47,123 bases of DNA from Bordetella parapertussis (GTDB taxonomy: Bacteria > Pseudomonadota > Gammaproteobacteria > Burkholderiales > SG8-39): positions 1 to 47,123 of the forward strand of contig CAMAXP010000036.1 of NCBI GenBank assembly GCA_945862265.1, read 5' to 3'. The notes under the pieces were generated by a model, which had not been told where the DNA came from, searched no databases, and was given only the letters and a program-made list of their open reading frames with translations. Positions 26,713 to 34,692 of the stretch are shown here, piece by piece. How positions within the stretch are numbered: the stretch's first letter is position 1; the number at the start of each line of letters is the position of its first letter. A program made the translations under genes and the position numbers.

Positions 26713-27558
26713 CTAACGCTGCAGGATCCGCCGCGAGAGGTAGGAGGCAAAATCCACCATCGCCACCAGCAGGATCATCGCGATCAGGATCGAACTGGTC
26801 TCGCGCATGTGGAAGAGACCCATGTGGAAGGCGAGCATCTGGCCGAGCCCCCCGCCTCCGACGACGCCCAGCACGGCCGCGGCGCGGATGTTGTTCTCCC
26901 ACCGGTAGAGGGTGTAGGACATCAGTTGCGGCAGGATCTGCGGCAGGGTCGCGTACAGGAACACCCGGCCTTCGGGCACGCCCTGCACCCGCAGCGCGAA
27001 CGCCGGACCGGGCGGGGCGTTTTCGATCGCTTCGGCGAACAGCCGTCCGAGCACGCCAGTGGTGTGCAGCGCGAGGGCGAGCGTTCCCGCGAACGGCCCG
27101 AGGCCGGCGGCGATGATCAGCAGCGCCGCCCACACCAGTTCGGGAATCGAGCGCAGCCCGTTCAGCAGCAGGCGCGTCGGCGTGCGCGCCAACGCGCGAT
27201 CGCCGGCATGCACCCGGCTCGCCGGCAGGGCCAGCGCGAGGCCGGCGATGGCCGCGAGCAGCGTGCCCAGCGCCGACATGGCGATGGTCTCGAGCGCGGC
27301 GATGACCAGCTTCTTCAGGAACACCGCCTCGCCGGTCGGCGCCATCAGCTCCGCCATGAATCGACCCATCTTGCGCGCGGCGTCCATGGAGATGAATTTG
27401 GCCCACTGCAGGTCCAGGGTCCAGAAGCTCGCCACCGTCATCGCCGCGAGCCCGAGCAGGAACCAGCAGGCCGCACAGCGGGCATCGAAGAGCTTGGGCG
27501 GCAGAAGGTAGGCTTCGTTGGCCGCGGGCATGACCGGCGTGGGCAGCTGCGGCTTCAT
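26713..27558 (-). CDS. ABC transporter permease, PhnE-like (second copy)
   Basis: A 281-residue inner-membrane permease of the phosphonate-type (PhnE) family. Its start overlaps the upstream permease stop in an ATGA at 27558. About six hydrophobic helices are seen, among them CAACWFLLGLAAMTVASFW near 29-47. The EAA-type cytoplasmic loop near GVPEGRVFLYATLPQILPQL and YRWENNIRAAAVLGVVGGGGLGQML is typical of PhnE. Pairing of two PhnE genes is common in phosphite/phosphonate systems. An open frame extends further upstream through the previous gene but is not used. Confidence 0.9.
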   Translation of the reverse strand: MKPQLPTPVMPAANEAYLLPPKLFDARCAACWFLLGLAAMTVASFWTLDLQWAKFISMDAARKMGRFMAELMAPTGEAVFLKKLVIAALETIAMSALGTLLAAIAGLALALPASRVHAGDRALARTPTRLLLNGLRSIPELVWAALLIIAAGLGPFAGTLALALHTTGVLGRLFAEAIENAPPGPAFALRVQGVPEGRVFLYATLPQILPQLMSYTLYRWENNIRAAAVLGVVGGGGLGQMLAFHMGLFHMRETSSILIAMILLVAMVDFASYLSRRILQR

Positions 27559-28388
27559 GCGAGCACCTTGCGCAGCCAGGCGCTGGCGTAGTCGGCCAGG
27601 CCCACCAGCAGCATGAACACGATCAGCATGGTCGCGACTTCGGCGCCCTGGAACATCTTCATCGAGTTGTCCATCTGCTGGCCCAGGCCCCCGGCGCCGA
27701 CAAAGCCGAGCACCGCCGACGAGCGGATCGCGCACTCCCAGCGGTACACCGTGTAGCTGGTGAGTTCGGCCGCGCTCTGCGGCAGCAGCGCGTAGAAAAA
27801 GGCCTGCAGGCGTCCCGCACCGTTGCGCAGCAATGCATGCGTGGCGTTCGGGTCATCGCTTTCGAGGATCTCGCCGTACACCTTGCCGAGCATGCCGCCA
27901 TAGGTGAGCGCGATCGCCAGCACGCCCGCCGTGGGCCCCAGGCCGACTACGCGCACGAACACCAGCGCCCACACCAGCTCGGGTACGCTGCGCAACAGGA
28001 TCAGCAATCCGCGGATGCCCTGGCGGAACACGAAGGGCAGCGCATGCATGCGCCCGGTCAGCGCCGACACGGACAGCACGCTGGTTGAGAGCAGCGTGAG
28101 CGGGATCGCGATCAGCAGCGCGAGCGCCATGCCGGCGGTGGCAATCGCCACCGTGCGCCAGCACTCCCGCAGCACCAGGAGGAGGAACTCACCCTCGATC
28201 TTCGGCGGAAAGAAATCGGCGATGAAGCGCCGCGTGGACTTGAGCGCATCGGGCTCGAACAGGGTCCACGGCTTGAACTCGGTGGCCACCAGCGCGGGCG
28301 CGATCAGCACCAGCGCGGCCAGCGCCCAGAACACGCGACCGCTCCAGGCGGGATCGCGCAGGTGGGGTGAAGAAAGTACCGCCGACAT
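27555..28388 (-). CDS. ABC transporter permease, PhnE-like (first copy)
   Basis: A 277-residue permease homologous to its downstream neighbour. A first helix (VFWALAALVLIAPALVATEF) precedes a periplasmic segment and the core helices. The PhnE signatures are LLRSVPELVWALVFVRVVGLGP near 130-151 and YRWECAIRSSAVLGFVGAGGLGQQM near 212-236. The two permeases probably form a heterodimer with PhnC as ATPase. ATG 28388 lies 18 nt after phnC. Confidence 0.9.
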   Translation of the reverse strand: MSAVLSSPHLRDPAWSGRVFWALAALVLIAPALVATEFKPWTLFEPDALKSTRRFIADFFPPKIEGEFLLLVLRECWRTVAIATAGMALALLIAIPLTLLSTSVLSVSALTGRMHALPFVFRQGIRGLLILLRSVPELVWALVFVRVVGLGPTAGVLAIALTYGGMLGKVYGEILESDDPNATHALLRNGAGRLQAFFYALLPQSAAELTSYTVYRWECAIRSSAVLGFVGAGGLGQQMDNSMKMFQGAEVATMLIVFMLLVGLADYASAWLRKVLA

Positions 28389-28406
28389 GGGCCCGCGCCG
28401 CCCGGA

Positions 28407-29246
28407 CTAGCGGCAGTGCATCGCCGCGGGCCGCGGGCCCTCGGCGTGCGAATCGGCAAGCCCCGGCGCAGGCTCCAGCAACTCGTGCTCGTGCTGCGCG
28501 TACAGCGCCGCCAGCCGCTCGCGGCCCACTTCCGCCCCGGGCAGGTCGAACTGCAATACGCCGTCGCGCATCCCGAGCACGCGCGCAAAGCGCGTCGCCA
28601 CCTCCACCTGGTGCAGCGAGGCGACCAAAGTCACGCCGCGCTCGCGTGCCGCGCTGGTGAGCGTTTCGATGGCCAGCGCGGCGCGTGACGGGTCGAGCGA
28701 GGACAGGGGTTCATCCACCAGCCACAAGCGCGCGGCGGACACCAGGGCACGTGCCAGCCCGACCCTCTGGCGCTCCCCGCCCGAGAGCCGGTCGACGCGC
28801 TCCCAGAGCTTGCCGGCGAGGTCGAAACGGGCCAGCGCCGCTTCGGCCTGGGCGATGTGCGTCGGATAGAACAGCGAGCGCAGGCTCGCCGCCAGCGATT
28901 GCTGCGGCAGGCGCGCGGCCAGCACCGCGGTGATCACCCGCTGGCGCGGCGGCAACGGCGGCGCCTGCGGGGCAAGGAACAGGCGCCCGCGCAACTGCTG
29001 CAACTGCGAAACCGGCAGCGACCATGGATCGACGCCGTCGATCTCGAAGCGCCCCGCCACGGGTTTCAAGGCGCACGCCAGCGCGTGCAACAGGGTGGTC
29101 TTGCCCGCGCCCGAAGGCCCGACCACGGCCACCTGCTCGCCGGATTCGATAGCGAGCGACAGGGGCTTCAGGGCTGGACTGCTTCCGGCGCCGCTCGCCG
29201 GCGCCGAAGGGTGGCGCGCGGCGAGGCCGTGGATGGAAAGGCGCAC
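28407..29246 (-). CDS. ABC transporter ATP-binding protein, PhnC-like
   Basis: A 279-residue ATPase. The Walker A motif VVGPSGAGKTTLLHAL lies near 41-56. The signature LSGGERQRVGLARAL is near 158 and Walker B LWLVDEPLSSLDP near 179, with the H-loop in VASLHQVEVA. The start is GTG 29246, 10 nt after phnD. The spacing and PhnE-type partners assign it to the PhnC group of importers. The carboxy-terminal tail (EGPRPAAMHCR) looks disordered. The transported compound could be a phosphonate, phosphite or phosphate ester. Confidence 0.9.
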   Translation of the reverse strand: MRLSIHGLAARHPSAPASGAGSSPALKPLSLAIESGEQVAVVGPSGAGKTTLLHALACALKPVAGRFEIDGVDPWSLPVSQLQQLRGRLFLAPQAPPLPPRQRVITAVLAARLPQQSLAASLRSLFYPTHIAQAEAALARFDLAGKLWERVDRLSGGERQRVGLARALVSAARLWLVDEPLSSLDPSRAALAIETLTSAARERGVTLVASLHQVEVATRFARVLGMRDGVLQFDLPGAEVGRERLAALYAQHEHELLEPAPGLADSHAEGPRPAAMHCR

Positions 29247-29256
29247 CGCAGGCGGC

Positions 29257-30120
29257 CTACTTGATCAGGCCTGCGCTGCGGCCCGCGGCTTCGAGGCCCT
29301 TGTAGTTCTCGGGGCTGGTCGGCACGTACTTCGTCGCCCGGTTCAGGGTCAGGATCTCCTTGCCTTCCGGGTTGGCCATGGAAAGGTCGAGCAACGCTTT
29401 CGTGATGCGTTCGCGCAGCGCCGCGGGCATGTCGGCGTGCACCGACCAGTTGTAGTTGAAGTAAGGCGGTGTGGTGAAGAACACGTTCACCTTGGCGGTG
29501 TCGACCTTCTTCTCGTCGACGAACTTGCGCCAGACTGTGATGTCGAGCGCAGCCGCGTCGACCCGCCCGCCCACCACCGAGGCAATGGTGGCGTCGTGCG
29601 CGCCGGAATAGGCCACCCGCTTGAAATCCTTTTCGGGGTCGATCTTCGCCTCGAGCAGGAAGCTGCGCGGCATCAGGTGGCCCGAGGTGCTCGAAGCGGA
29701 ACCGAAGCTGACCTGCTTGCCCTTCAGGTCCGCGAGCGTCTTGATGCCCGAATCCGTCTGGCTGATGAACACCGACCGGAACTGGGTGTCCTCCTCGCGT
29801 TGCGCGATCGGCACGACCTTGCCGCCAGAACGCAGGTGCGCCTGCACGAAGGTGAAACCGCCAAACCAGACCAGGTCCACTTGCTTGTTGACCAGCGACT
29901 CCACCGCAGCCGGGTAGTCGTTCACCGGAGTGAACTCGACTTTCATTCCAACGGTGCGCTCGAGGTATTTGGTCAGCGGACCGAACTTGCGGATCTGTTC
30001 GGTGGCGGCCTCCTCGGGAATCGTGGTGACTTTGAGGGTCTGCTGGGCCAGGGCAGGCGCCGCGGACAGCGAAAGCAGCAGGAGGGACTTGAGGAGCGTG
30101 GAATGCAGGGTGAGGAACAT
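29257..30120 (-). CDS. Phosphonate-type ABC transporter substrate-binding protein, PhnD-like
   Basis: A 287-residue periplasmic binding protein. I chose ATG 30120 (MFLTLHSTLLKSLLLLSLSA), behind an AAAGGG site, because it gives a clean Sec signal peptide ending ALAQ. The mature protein follows the PhnD/PtxB pattern: FTPVNDYPAAVESLVNKQVDLVWFGG near 71-96, FGSASSTSGHLMPRSFLLE and SGAHDATIASVVGGRVDAAA. The ligand-phosphate loop SxSSTSGH is seen as SASSTSGH. It is the first gene of the operon and presumably carries the promoter in the 300-nt upstream gap, where no Pho box was evident. Confidence 0.92.
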   Translation of the reverse strand: MFLTLHSTLLKSLLLLSLSAAPALAQQTLKVTTIPEEAATEQIRKFGPLTKYLERTVGMKVEFTPVNDYPAAVESLVNKQVDLVWFGGFTFVQAHLRSGGKVVPIAQREEDTQFRSVFISQTDSGIKTLADLKGKQVSFGSASSTSGHLMPRSFLLEAKIDPEKDFKRVAYSGAHDATIASVVGGRVDAAALDITVWRKFVDEKKVDTAKVNVFFTTPPYFNYNWSVHADMPAALRERITKALLDLSMANPEGKEILTLNRATKYVPTSPENYKGLEAAGRSAGLIK

Positions 30121-30370
30121 GGGAACCCTTTCTTCAGGAAACGACGGGGAAAATGAATCGGATACGGTGGACGGTCGCGTGGCAGCACAGGGACGCGCCG
30201 GTGGCGTATCCAAGCACAGTACGACGGGTACGGGTGGGACTGAGATCGAGCATGGGGACTCCAGTCAAAAGACCTGCACCTTGCACGGAACAAACAGCGC
30301 GCCACCGGGATTAGTCCGTTGGCGCTGCGCAATTGTTACACACGCGCATTTTTTACATATTGGCATATTG

Positions 30371-30384
30371 GCGATATCAATCGC
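30371..30384 (+). promoter_or_regulatory. Small inverted repeat before the FitAB-like operon
   Basis: GCGAT (30371-30375) and ATCGC (30380-30384) flank ATCA, next to a -10-like TATCAT (30385-30390). It is a candidate operator for the toxin-antitoxin pair. The rest of the 30121-30424 gap shows an AT-rich stretch (30350-30390) but no gene I can support. Confidence 0.3.
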
Positions 30385-30424
30385 TATCATTCTCTCCGCA
30401 TAACCGCACCGGGGGAAAGCCCGC

Positions 30425-30601
30425 ATGGCCAATCTGATCGGCCGCAGCGCCGAGGCCGAGCACCGGGAACTGCTCGCGGCGGTGTTGCTGAAATCCAGGA
30501 CAAAATCGTTCGCCGAGGTGCTCGCCTCGATACCCAACGTGGGCGAGGCCGCCGATTTCGCCAGAATTGACGACGACGCCGGTCCGGATGTACCTGGTTG
30601 A
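30425..30601 (+). CDS. FitA-type antitoxin with shortened N-terminus
   Basis: A 58-residue protein. The sequence begins MANLI and goes directly into GRSAEAEHRELLAAVLLK, the second helix of the FitA ribbon-helix-helix domain. It continues into a toxin-binding tail (SFAEVLASIPNVGEAADF). Normal FitA proteins are about 80 residues and have MANLIVRNLDE-like strand and first-helix residues before HGRSAEAEHRE. About 22-25 residues thus seem deleted in frame, probably removing DNA binding but leaving toxin neutralisation. An in-frame stop at 30401-30403 rules out a longer start. A GGGGGAAAG site precedes the ATG. It overlaps the toxin by 14 nt. Confidence 0.7.
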   Translation: MANLIGRSAEAEHRELLAAVLLKSRTKSFAEVLASIPNVGEAADFARIDDDAGPDVPG

Positions 30602-31004
30602 TACGGATATGGTCAGCGAAGCGCGCAAGGGCGCCAAGGCAAACCCGGGAGTCAGGCGCTTTTTCGCGGATGCCCGGACCAATGGCGCTGCGCTCTATTT
30701 GAGCGTCATCACCCTTGGCGAAATCCGGTGCGCGGTCGAAGCGATCCGCCTCCGTGGCGACACCAGGCGGGCGGGGCTGCTTGAGGCGTGGCTGGACGCG
30801 GTGCTGAAAGACTTCACCGAAAATATCCTGGATTTTTCCCATACCGAGGCCCAGGTGTGGGGTCGCCTGCGCGTTCCGTATCCGGAGAACGCGATCGAAA
30901 AGCAGATCGCTGCGACCGCTTTGACCCACGGCCTCACGCTCGTCACGCGCAATACCGCGCACTTCACCGGTCTTGGCCTGAAGCTTGTCAATCCATTCAA
31001 CTGA
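30588..31004 (+). CDS. FitB/VapC-type PIN-domain toxin
   Basis: A 138-residue PIN-domain ribonuclease from ATG 30588. It reads MYLVDTDMVSEARKG, with the first acidic residues, then LYLSVITLGEIRCAVE, with the conserved glutamate, and IAATALTHGLTLVTRNTAHF. In FitB relatives the third and fourth acidic positions read D(x)LIAATA and TRNxxDF. Here they read EKQIAATA and TRNTAHF, so the last carboxylate is replaced by histidine. Activity may be reduced. A TTG 21 nt upstream is a weaker start. The toxin's partner is the shortened FitA gene. Confidence 0.85.
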   Translation: MYLVDTDMVSEARKGAKANPGVRRFFADARTNGAALYLSVITLGEIRCAVEAIRLRGDTRRAGLLEAWLDAVLKDFTENILDFSHTEAQVWGRLRVPYPENAIEKQIAATALTHGLTLVTRNTAHFTGLGLKLVNPFN

Positions 31005-31062
31005 TATGCGCAAGTCATCAAACCCGAAGCATCCGCGGCGACCCAAGCAGCGTTCGGTCTCA

Positions 31063-31545
31063 CTATGGCATCGACAAAGTCCCGCCCCAGTGCGACTGGA
31101 AATCGAACGACAGTTGTCGGTGATGTCTGATCGCCAGCAGATGGAGATCCCCGCCGACCTGCGCGTACAGAATCAGGTAGTGATCAAGGATGTATTCGCG
31201 CAGCGCTTCGGCGTCACGGGTCAGCGCCGATAACTTCGCGCGCAGGGTTTCAAGCGCGTTAGTGGTCTCGACAGAACGAGCCGCATTCGCCAGAAACGGC
31301 CGCCCGATGCCGGGAAACCGCTCGAGGTTCGGGATCACGGTGTCCAGCAATTCATCGAGCAGCGCGTCGTAAGTCTGTGGCGCCTCGGCGTCGGTCAGGA
31401 AACGCTCGATATCGGCGAGGTTGCGCTCGAAGTTTTCGGTAAGCCGGACCGTGGGTCTGACAGCGGGCTTTCTCGCCACGGGTACCGCTCCAACCGCCTT
31501 ACGAGCTGCGACGGCGCTTGATCGACTGGATCGCGCTGCGTGCAT
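31063..31545 (-). CDS. RelE/ParE-superfamily toxin
   Basis: A 160-residue protein. The first ~32 residues are Ala/Arg/Val-rich and probably disordered. The domain starts VRLTENFERNLADIERFL and continues TVIPNLERFPGIGRPFL, REYILDHYLILYAQVGGDLHLLAIRHHRQ. The two-helix plus beta-sheet layout and the (Y)LILY..G....LLAIRHxRQ end match ParE/RelE toxins. It overlaps the antitoxin 3' end by 47 nt if ATG 31545 is used, so an internal start is possible. It is convergent with the FitAB-like pair. Confidence 0.75.
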   Translation of the reverse strand: MHAARSSRSSAVAARKAVGAVPVARKPAVRPTVRLTENFERNLADIERFLTDAEAPQTYDALLDELLDTVIPNLERFPGIGRPFLANAARSVETTNALETLRAKLSALTRDAEALREYILDHYLILYAQVGGDLHLLAIRHHRQLSFDFQSHWGGTLSMP

Positions 31546-31789
31546 CCTTCACCCGGCCGGCAGCGACATCGTCCAACCCCCTGCCCGCGTCATCGATCAA
31601 CAGCAGGTGAATGCGTTCGCGCTCCAGCCGGTGGTAATGGTCCAGCCGCTGCGCGTCGATCAGCGCCACGTAGCTCTCGCCGTTCTTGGTGATGATCTTC
31701 TCGGCGCCAGCCTTGACCTCTTCAGCCAGCTCCGAAAAATTGGCGCGGGCCTGCGAGAGCGGAACGACGTCGTTGGTGGAGATACCCAT
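31499..31789 (-). CDS. Phd/YefM-family antitoxin
   Basis: A 96-residue antitoxin. Its N-terminal Phd/YefM fold is visible in VVPLSQARANFSELAEEVKAGAEKIITKNGES, of which SQARANFSELAEEVKAG lies near 12-28, followed by the conserved KNGESYVALI. The helical, basic C-terminus (SIKRRRSS) contacts the toxin. A near-perfect AGGAGG site precedes ATG 31789. It is the first gene of the pair and probably represses its own promoter at the adjacent inverted repeat. Confidence 0.88.
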   Translation of the reverse strand: MGISTNDVVPLSQARANFSELAEEVKAGAEKIITKNGESYVALIDAQRLDHYHRLERERIHLLLIDDAGRGLDDVAAGRVKDARSAIQSIKRRRSS

Positions 31790-31825
31790 TGCAAGCCTCC
31801 TGGGGCGAAAAACAGCGGCGCTTTA

Positions 31826-31850
31826 AATGTGCAGAATACTGTACATTATA
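31826..31850 (-). promoter_or_regulatory. Promoter and operator of the Phd-ParE-like module
   Basis: On the minus strand a TATAAT -10 lies at 31845-31850. It overlaps an imperfect inverted repeat, AATGTGCAG (31826-31834) with CTGTACATT (31839-31847), that matches at 8 of 9 positions. This placement fits autorepression by the antitoxin. The remaining gap to 32050 has no gene I can support. Confidence 0.5.
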
Positions 31851-32053
31851 AACGCCTTAAAACGGATAGGGAAGCGAGAGCGCGTTCCAGCGCATTACAC
31901 TTCGGATTCGATGACCTGCTTCGATGACGCCCGCCACAAGCTCTGCGCGGCCGCGACCCGATGGATCGAAGGCGACTCAAGCAGCGGTGGCCAGCCACCC
32001 GGCTGATTGCCCACGCACGGGCTCTTCGGTTCACCCTCGCGGTTGGAATGTCA

Positions 32054-32072
32054 ATACGGTAAAATGCCGTAT
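32054..32072 (+). promoter_or_regulatory. Promoter and operator of the DUF1778-GNAT module
   Basis: ATACGG (32054-32059) and CCGTAT (32067-32072) form an inverted repeat around a -10-like TAAAAT (32060-32065). It lies 27 nt before the antitoxin start, the expected place for binding by a ribbon-helix-helix antitoxin. Confidence 0.5.
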
Positions 32073-32098
32073 ACATTTGAACTGCCAGGAGACACGCC

Positions 32099-32371
32099 AT
32101 GACCGCCAGAGCCCGCTTCGATCTGAAAATGGACGCCAGCGAAAAGGATGTCGTCTCCCGCGCTGCGGCTTTGATGGGTACGACGATGGCCGGCTTCGTC
32201 CGTGCGGCCGCCAAGGAGAAAGCGCTGGCACTACTCGATCGCGAGACTCGAGTCAGCCTGTCCAAGCGCGACTTCGCCGCGTTCGCCCGGGCGCTCGACC
32301 GCGCGTTCGTTCCGAACCGCGCGCTCAGGGGTGCCGTGGCGGAGGCAAAGGCCAAAGTCCGCCGTGCTTGA
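32099..32371 (+). CDS. DUF1778 (TacA-like) antitoxin
   Basis: A 90-residue ribbon-helix-helix antitoxin. RFDLKMDASEKDVVSRAAALMGTTMAGFVRAAA gives the strand and two helices; the diagnostic part is MDASEKDVVSRAAALMG near 11-27. The C-terminal part (LSKRDFAAFARALDRAF) fits the toxin-masking tail of TacA proteins. ATG 32099 has an AGGAG site. It overlaps the GNAT toxin by 8 nt. The antitoxin would both repress the operon and neutralise the toxin. Confidence 0.88.
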   Translation: MTARARFDLKMDASEKDVVSRAAALMGTTMAGFVRAAAKEKALALLDRETRVSLSKRDFAAFARALDRAFVPNRALRGAVAEAKAKVRRA

Positions 32372-32846
32372 GGAGCAGACCCTCGACTCGGAACGCCATG
32401 ACCGGGCCGGATTTGCTTGCGGTGTCCCCGAACTGGATGAGTACCTGCATCGCTTCGCGATGCAGCACCGGCGCAAAGGCGTCAGCAACGTGTACGTGCT
32501 GGTCGACACCATGGCGCCGAGCGTGATCCTGGGGTATTACACGTTGAGCGCTGCGCAGGTCGACACAGCCGATCTGGGCGACACGGACAGGAAGAAGCTC
32601 CCTCGCTATCCGGTCCCTTGCTTTCGCATGGGACGCCTGGCGTGCCGTGGCGATCGGCGCAGACATGGTCTCGGAAAGTTACTGATCGGCTGTGCAGTGG
32701 AGCGTTGCCTGCAGGCGAGAAAGCAGGTCGCCGCGTATGCGCTGATCGTGGACGCAAAGAATCTCGCGGCAAAAGGATTCTACGAGCACTACGGATTTAC
32801 GCCCTGCGCCGACACGCCGATGATGCTGTATCTCCCGCTCGGATGA
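32364..32846 (+). CDS. TacT-like GNAT toxin
   Basis: A 160-residue GNAT acetyltransferase. From GTG 32364 it runs through FACGVPELDEYLHRFAMQ (typical TacT N-terminus), VILGYYTLSAAQVD, then RMGRLACRGDRRRHGLGKLL with the acetyl-CoA loop, and FYEHYGFTPC. TacT toxins acetylate aminoacyl-tRNA, and pairing with a DUF1778 gene supports this role. Its stop overlaps the dusA start (ATGA), so the tRNA-modifying dusA gene is coupled behind the toxin. The frame is open far upstream, but that part overlaps the antitoxin. Confidence 0.85.
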   Translation: MLEEQTLDSERHDRAGFACGVPELDEYLHRFAMQHRRKGVSNVYVLVDTMAPSVILGYYTLSAAQVDTADLGDTDRKKLPRYPVPCFRMGRLACRGDRRRHGLGKLLIGCAVERCLQARKQVAAYALIVDAKNLAAKGFYEHYGFTPCADTPMMLYLPLG

Positions 32847-33835
32847 AATATTCGACCAGCCACAGAATCTGCGCGGCCCCCATGATGGACTGGACGGACC
32901 GGCACTGCCGGTACTTCCTGCGCCTCGTGAGCCCGCGCGCGATGCTCTACACGGAAATGGTCACCACCGGCGCGCTGATCCACGGCGACGTCCCCCGCCA
33001 CCTCGACTTCAACAAGGAAGAGCACCCGGTGGTGCTGCAGCTCGGCGGCAGCGAGCCAGCGGACCTCGCGCACAGCGCGAAGCTCGCCGAGCAGTGGGGT
33101 TATGACGAGGTGAACCTCAACGTCGGCTGCCCGAGCGAGCGAGTGCAGCGCGGCGCGTTCGGCGCCTGCCTGATGGCCGAGCCGGCGCTGGTGGCCGACT
33201 GCGTGCGTGCTATGCGTGAAGCGGTGAAGATCCCGGTAACGGTGAAGCACCGCATCGGCATCGACAGCGTTGAAGAGTATGAGTTTGTCCGCTCGTTCGT
33301 GGAGCAGGTCGCGGCGGCCGGTTGCACGACCTTCATCGCCCACGCCCGGAACGCCGTCCTCAAGGGACTCTCACCCAAGGAGAACCGCGAGATCCCGCCG
33401 TTGAAGTACGACTACGTGCACCGGCTCAAGCAGGATTTCCCGCAGCTCACCATCGTCATCAACGGCGGCATCACGCGGCTGGAGGAGGTCGAGGCGCAAC
33501 TGGAGCACGTCGATGGCGTGATGCTCGGCCGCGCGGCGTACCACGACCCATGGCTGCTGGCGGTCGCCGGCGAGAAGCTCCTGGGCGCTGCTGCAGCCTC
33601 GCGGGCCGACGTTGCCGTCGGCATGCACGCTTATGCGGTGCGTGAGCTCCGCAGGGATTCGCGCGTGCACCTGCGCCACATCACCCGCCACATGCTGGGC
33701 CTGTATCACGGCTACGGGCGGGCCAAGGCGTGGCGGCGCCTATTGTCGGATGCCAGCCGCCTTGCCGCCAATGACCCGGACCTGATCCTCGAAGCCATTG
33801 AAATAGCCGAAAAGCGCACGGCCCTTGCGGCGTAG
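32843..33835 (+). CDS. dusA: tRNA-dihydrouridine synthase A
   Basis: Reduces uridine to dihydrouridine in the D-loop of tRNA, using FMN and NADPH. The 330-residue protein has the DusA N-terminus (ICAAPMMDWTDRHCRYFLR near 9-27) and the catalytic-cysteine motif LNVGCPSERVQRGAFGACLM near 91-110. FMN-phosphate segments INGGIT and DGVMLGRAAYHDPWLL follow. The ATG at 32843 overlaps the GNAT toxin stop. An in-frame extension upstream lies inside the toxin gene and is not used. Confidence 0.96.
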   Translation: MKYSTSHRICAAPMMDWTDRHCRYFLRLVSPRAMLYTEMVTTGALIHGDVPRHLDFNKEEHPVVLQLGGSEPADLAHSAKLAEQWGYDEVNLNVGCPSERVQRGAFGACLMAEPALVADCVRAMREAVKIPVTVKHRIGIDSVEEYEFVRSFVEQVAAAGCTTFIAHARNAVLKGLSPKENREIPPLKYDYVHRLKQDFPQLTIVINGGITRLEEVEAQLEHVDGVMLGRAAYHDPWLLAVAGEKLLGAAAASRADVAVGMHAYAVRELRRDSRVHLRHITRHMLGLYHGYGRAKAWRRLLSDASRLAANDPDLILEAIEIAEKRTALAA

Positions 33836-33910
33836 TTTCACACTATGCCCCTCCCCCTGCGCACCCCGCAGGCGTATGATTGCCCGAACCTTTTCACCCC
33901 GGAGACCCCG

Positions 33911-34690
33911 ATGAGCGCCGTCCTGAAATCCAGCACTTCCGTCCGCGATCGCGTCAGCAAGGAAGAGTGGGACGTCCGCGTCAACCTCGCCGCCGCCTAC
34001 CAGGTCGCGGCGCAATACAAGTGGACCGACCTCATCTTCACGCACTTCTCCGCCCGCGTGCCGGGCCCAGAGCACCACTTCCTGATCAACCCGTTCGGCA
34101 TGATGTTCGACGAGATCACCGCGTCCTCGCTGGTGAAGATCGACCGCGAAGGCAAGATCATCGACGACCCCGTCGGCATGGGCGTGAACCAGGCCGGCTT
34201 CGTGATCCACGGCTGCATCCACGACGCGCGCCCCGAGGCGCAGGCGGTGCTGCACACCCATACCCGCGCAGGCGTGGCGGTCTCCAATATGAAGGAAGGC
34301 CTGCTGCCGCTGTCGCAGCACTCGCTGCGCTTCTACAGCGAGCTGACCTACCACGGCTACGAAGGCGTGGCCCTCGACATGGACGAGCGTACCCGCCTCG
34401 CCGGCGACCTCGGCCCGACCAGCCGCGCGATGATCCTGCGCAACCACGGCCTGCTCACGCTGGGTACCTCGATCAGCGAGGCCATCGAATTCATGTACTA
34501 CCTGGAGTGCGCCTGCCAGATCCAGGTCGACTCGCTCTCCGCCGGGCGCGAAGGGGTCACGCTGATGACGCCGGACGTCATCGAGAAGGGCCGCCAGCAG
34601 TTCAACCGCCCCAACCGCGAGTCGGCCAACAAGCACTGGCCCGCCCTGCTGCGCATGCTGGACCGCCGCGGCAGCAACTACATGCAATAG
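33911..34690 (+). CDS. Class II aldolase/adducin family protein
   Basis: A 259-residue protein. The class II aldolase fold is visible in WTDLIFTHFSARVPGPEHHFLINPFGMMFDEITASSL, whose key part is FLINPFGMMFDEITASSLVK near 59-78. The metal-binding histidines sit in VLHTHTRAGVAVS near 114-126, and a third in MILRNHGLLTLG near 175. ATG 33911 lies behind a GGAG site. Members are fuculose/ribulose-phosphate aldolases or fungal-adducin-like proteins. No kinase or sugar genes nearby indicate a substrate. Confidence 0.9.
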   Translation: MSAVLKSSTSVRDRVSKEEWDVRVNLAAAYQVAAQYKWTDLIFTHFSARVPGPEHHFLINPFGMMFDEITASSLVKIDREGKIIDDPVGMGVNQAGFVIHGCIHDARPEAQAVLHTHTRAGVAVSNMKEGLLPLSQHSLRFYSELTYHGYEGVALDMDERTRLAGDLGPTSRAMILRNHGLLTLGTSISEAIEFMYYLECACQIQVDSLSAGREGVTLMTPDVIEKGRQQFNRPNRESANKHWPALLRMLDRRGSNYMQ

Positions 34691-34692
34691 CG

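Noticed and set aside
26713..30120. Naming the ABC operon as a proven phosphonate transporter
   Set aside because: No C-P lyase, phosphonatase or ptxD gene is in the window, and PhnDCE-type systems also take phosphite or phosphate esters.
31856..32050. Additional small gene between the second and third toxin-antitoxin modules
   Set aside because: Short frames exist on both strands but none has a ribosome site, recognisable motif or operon context.
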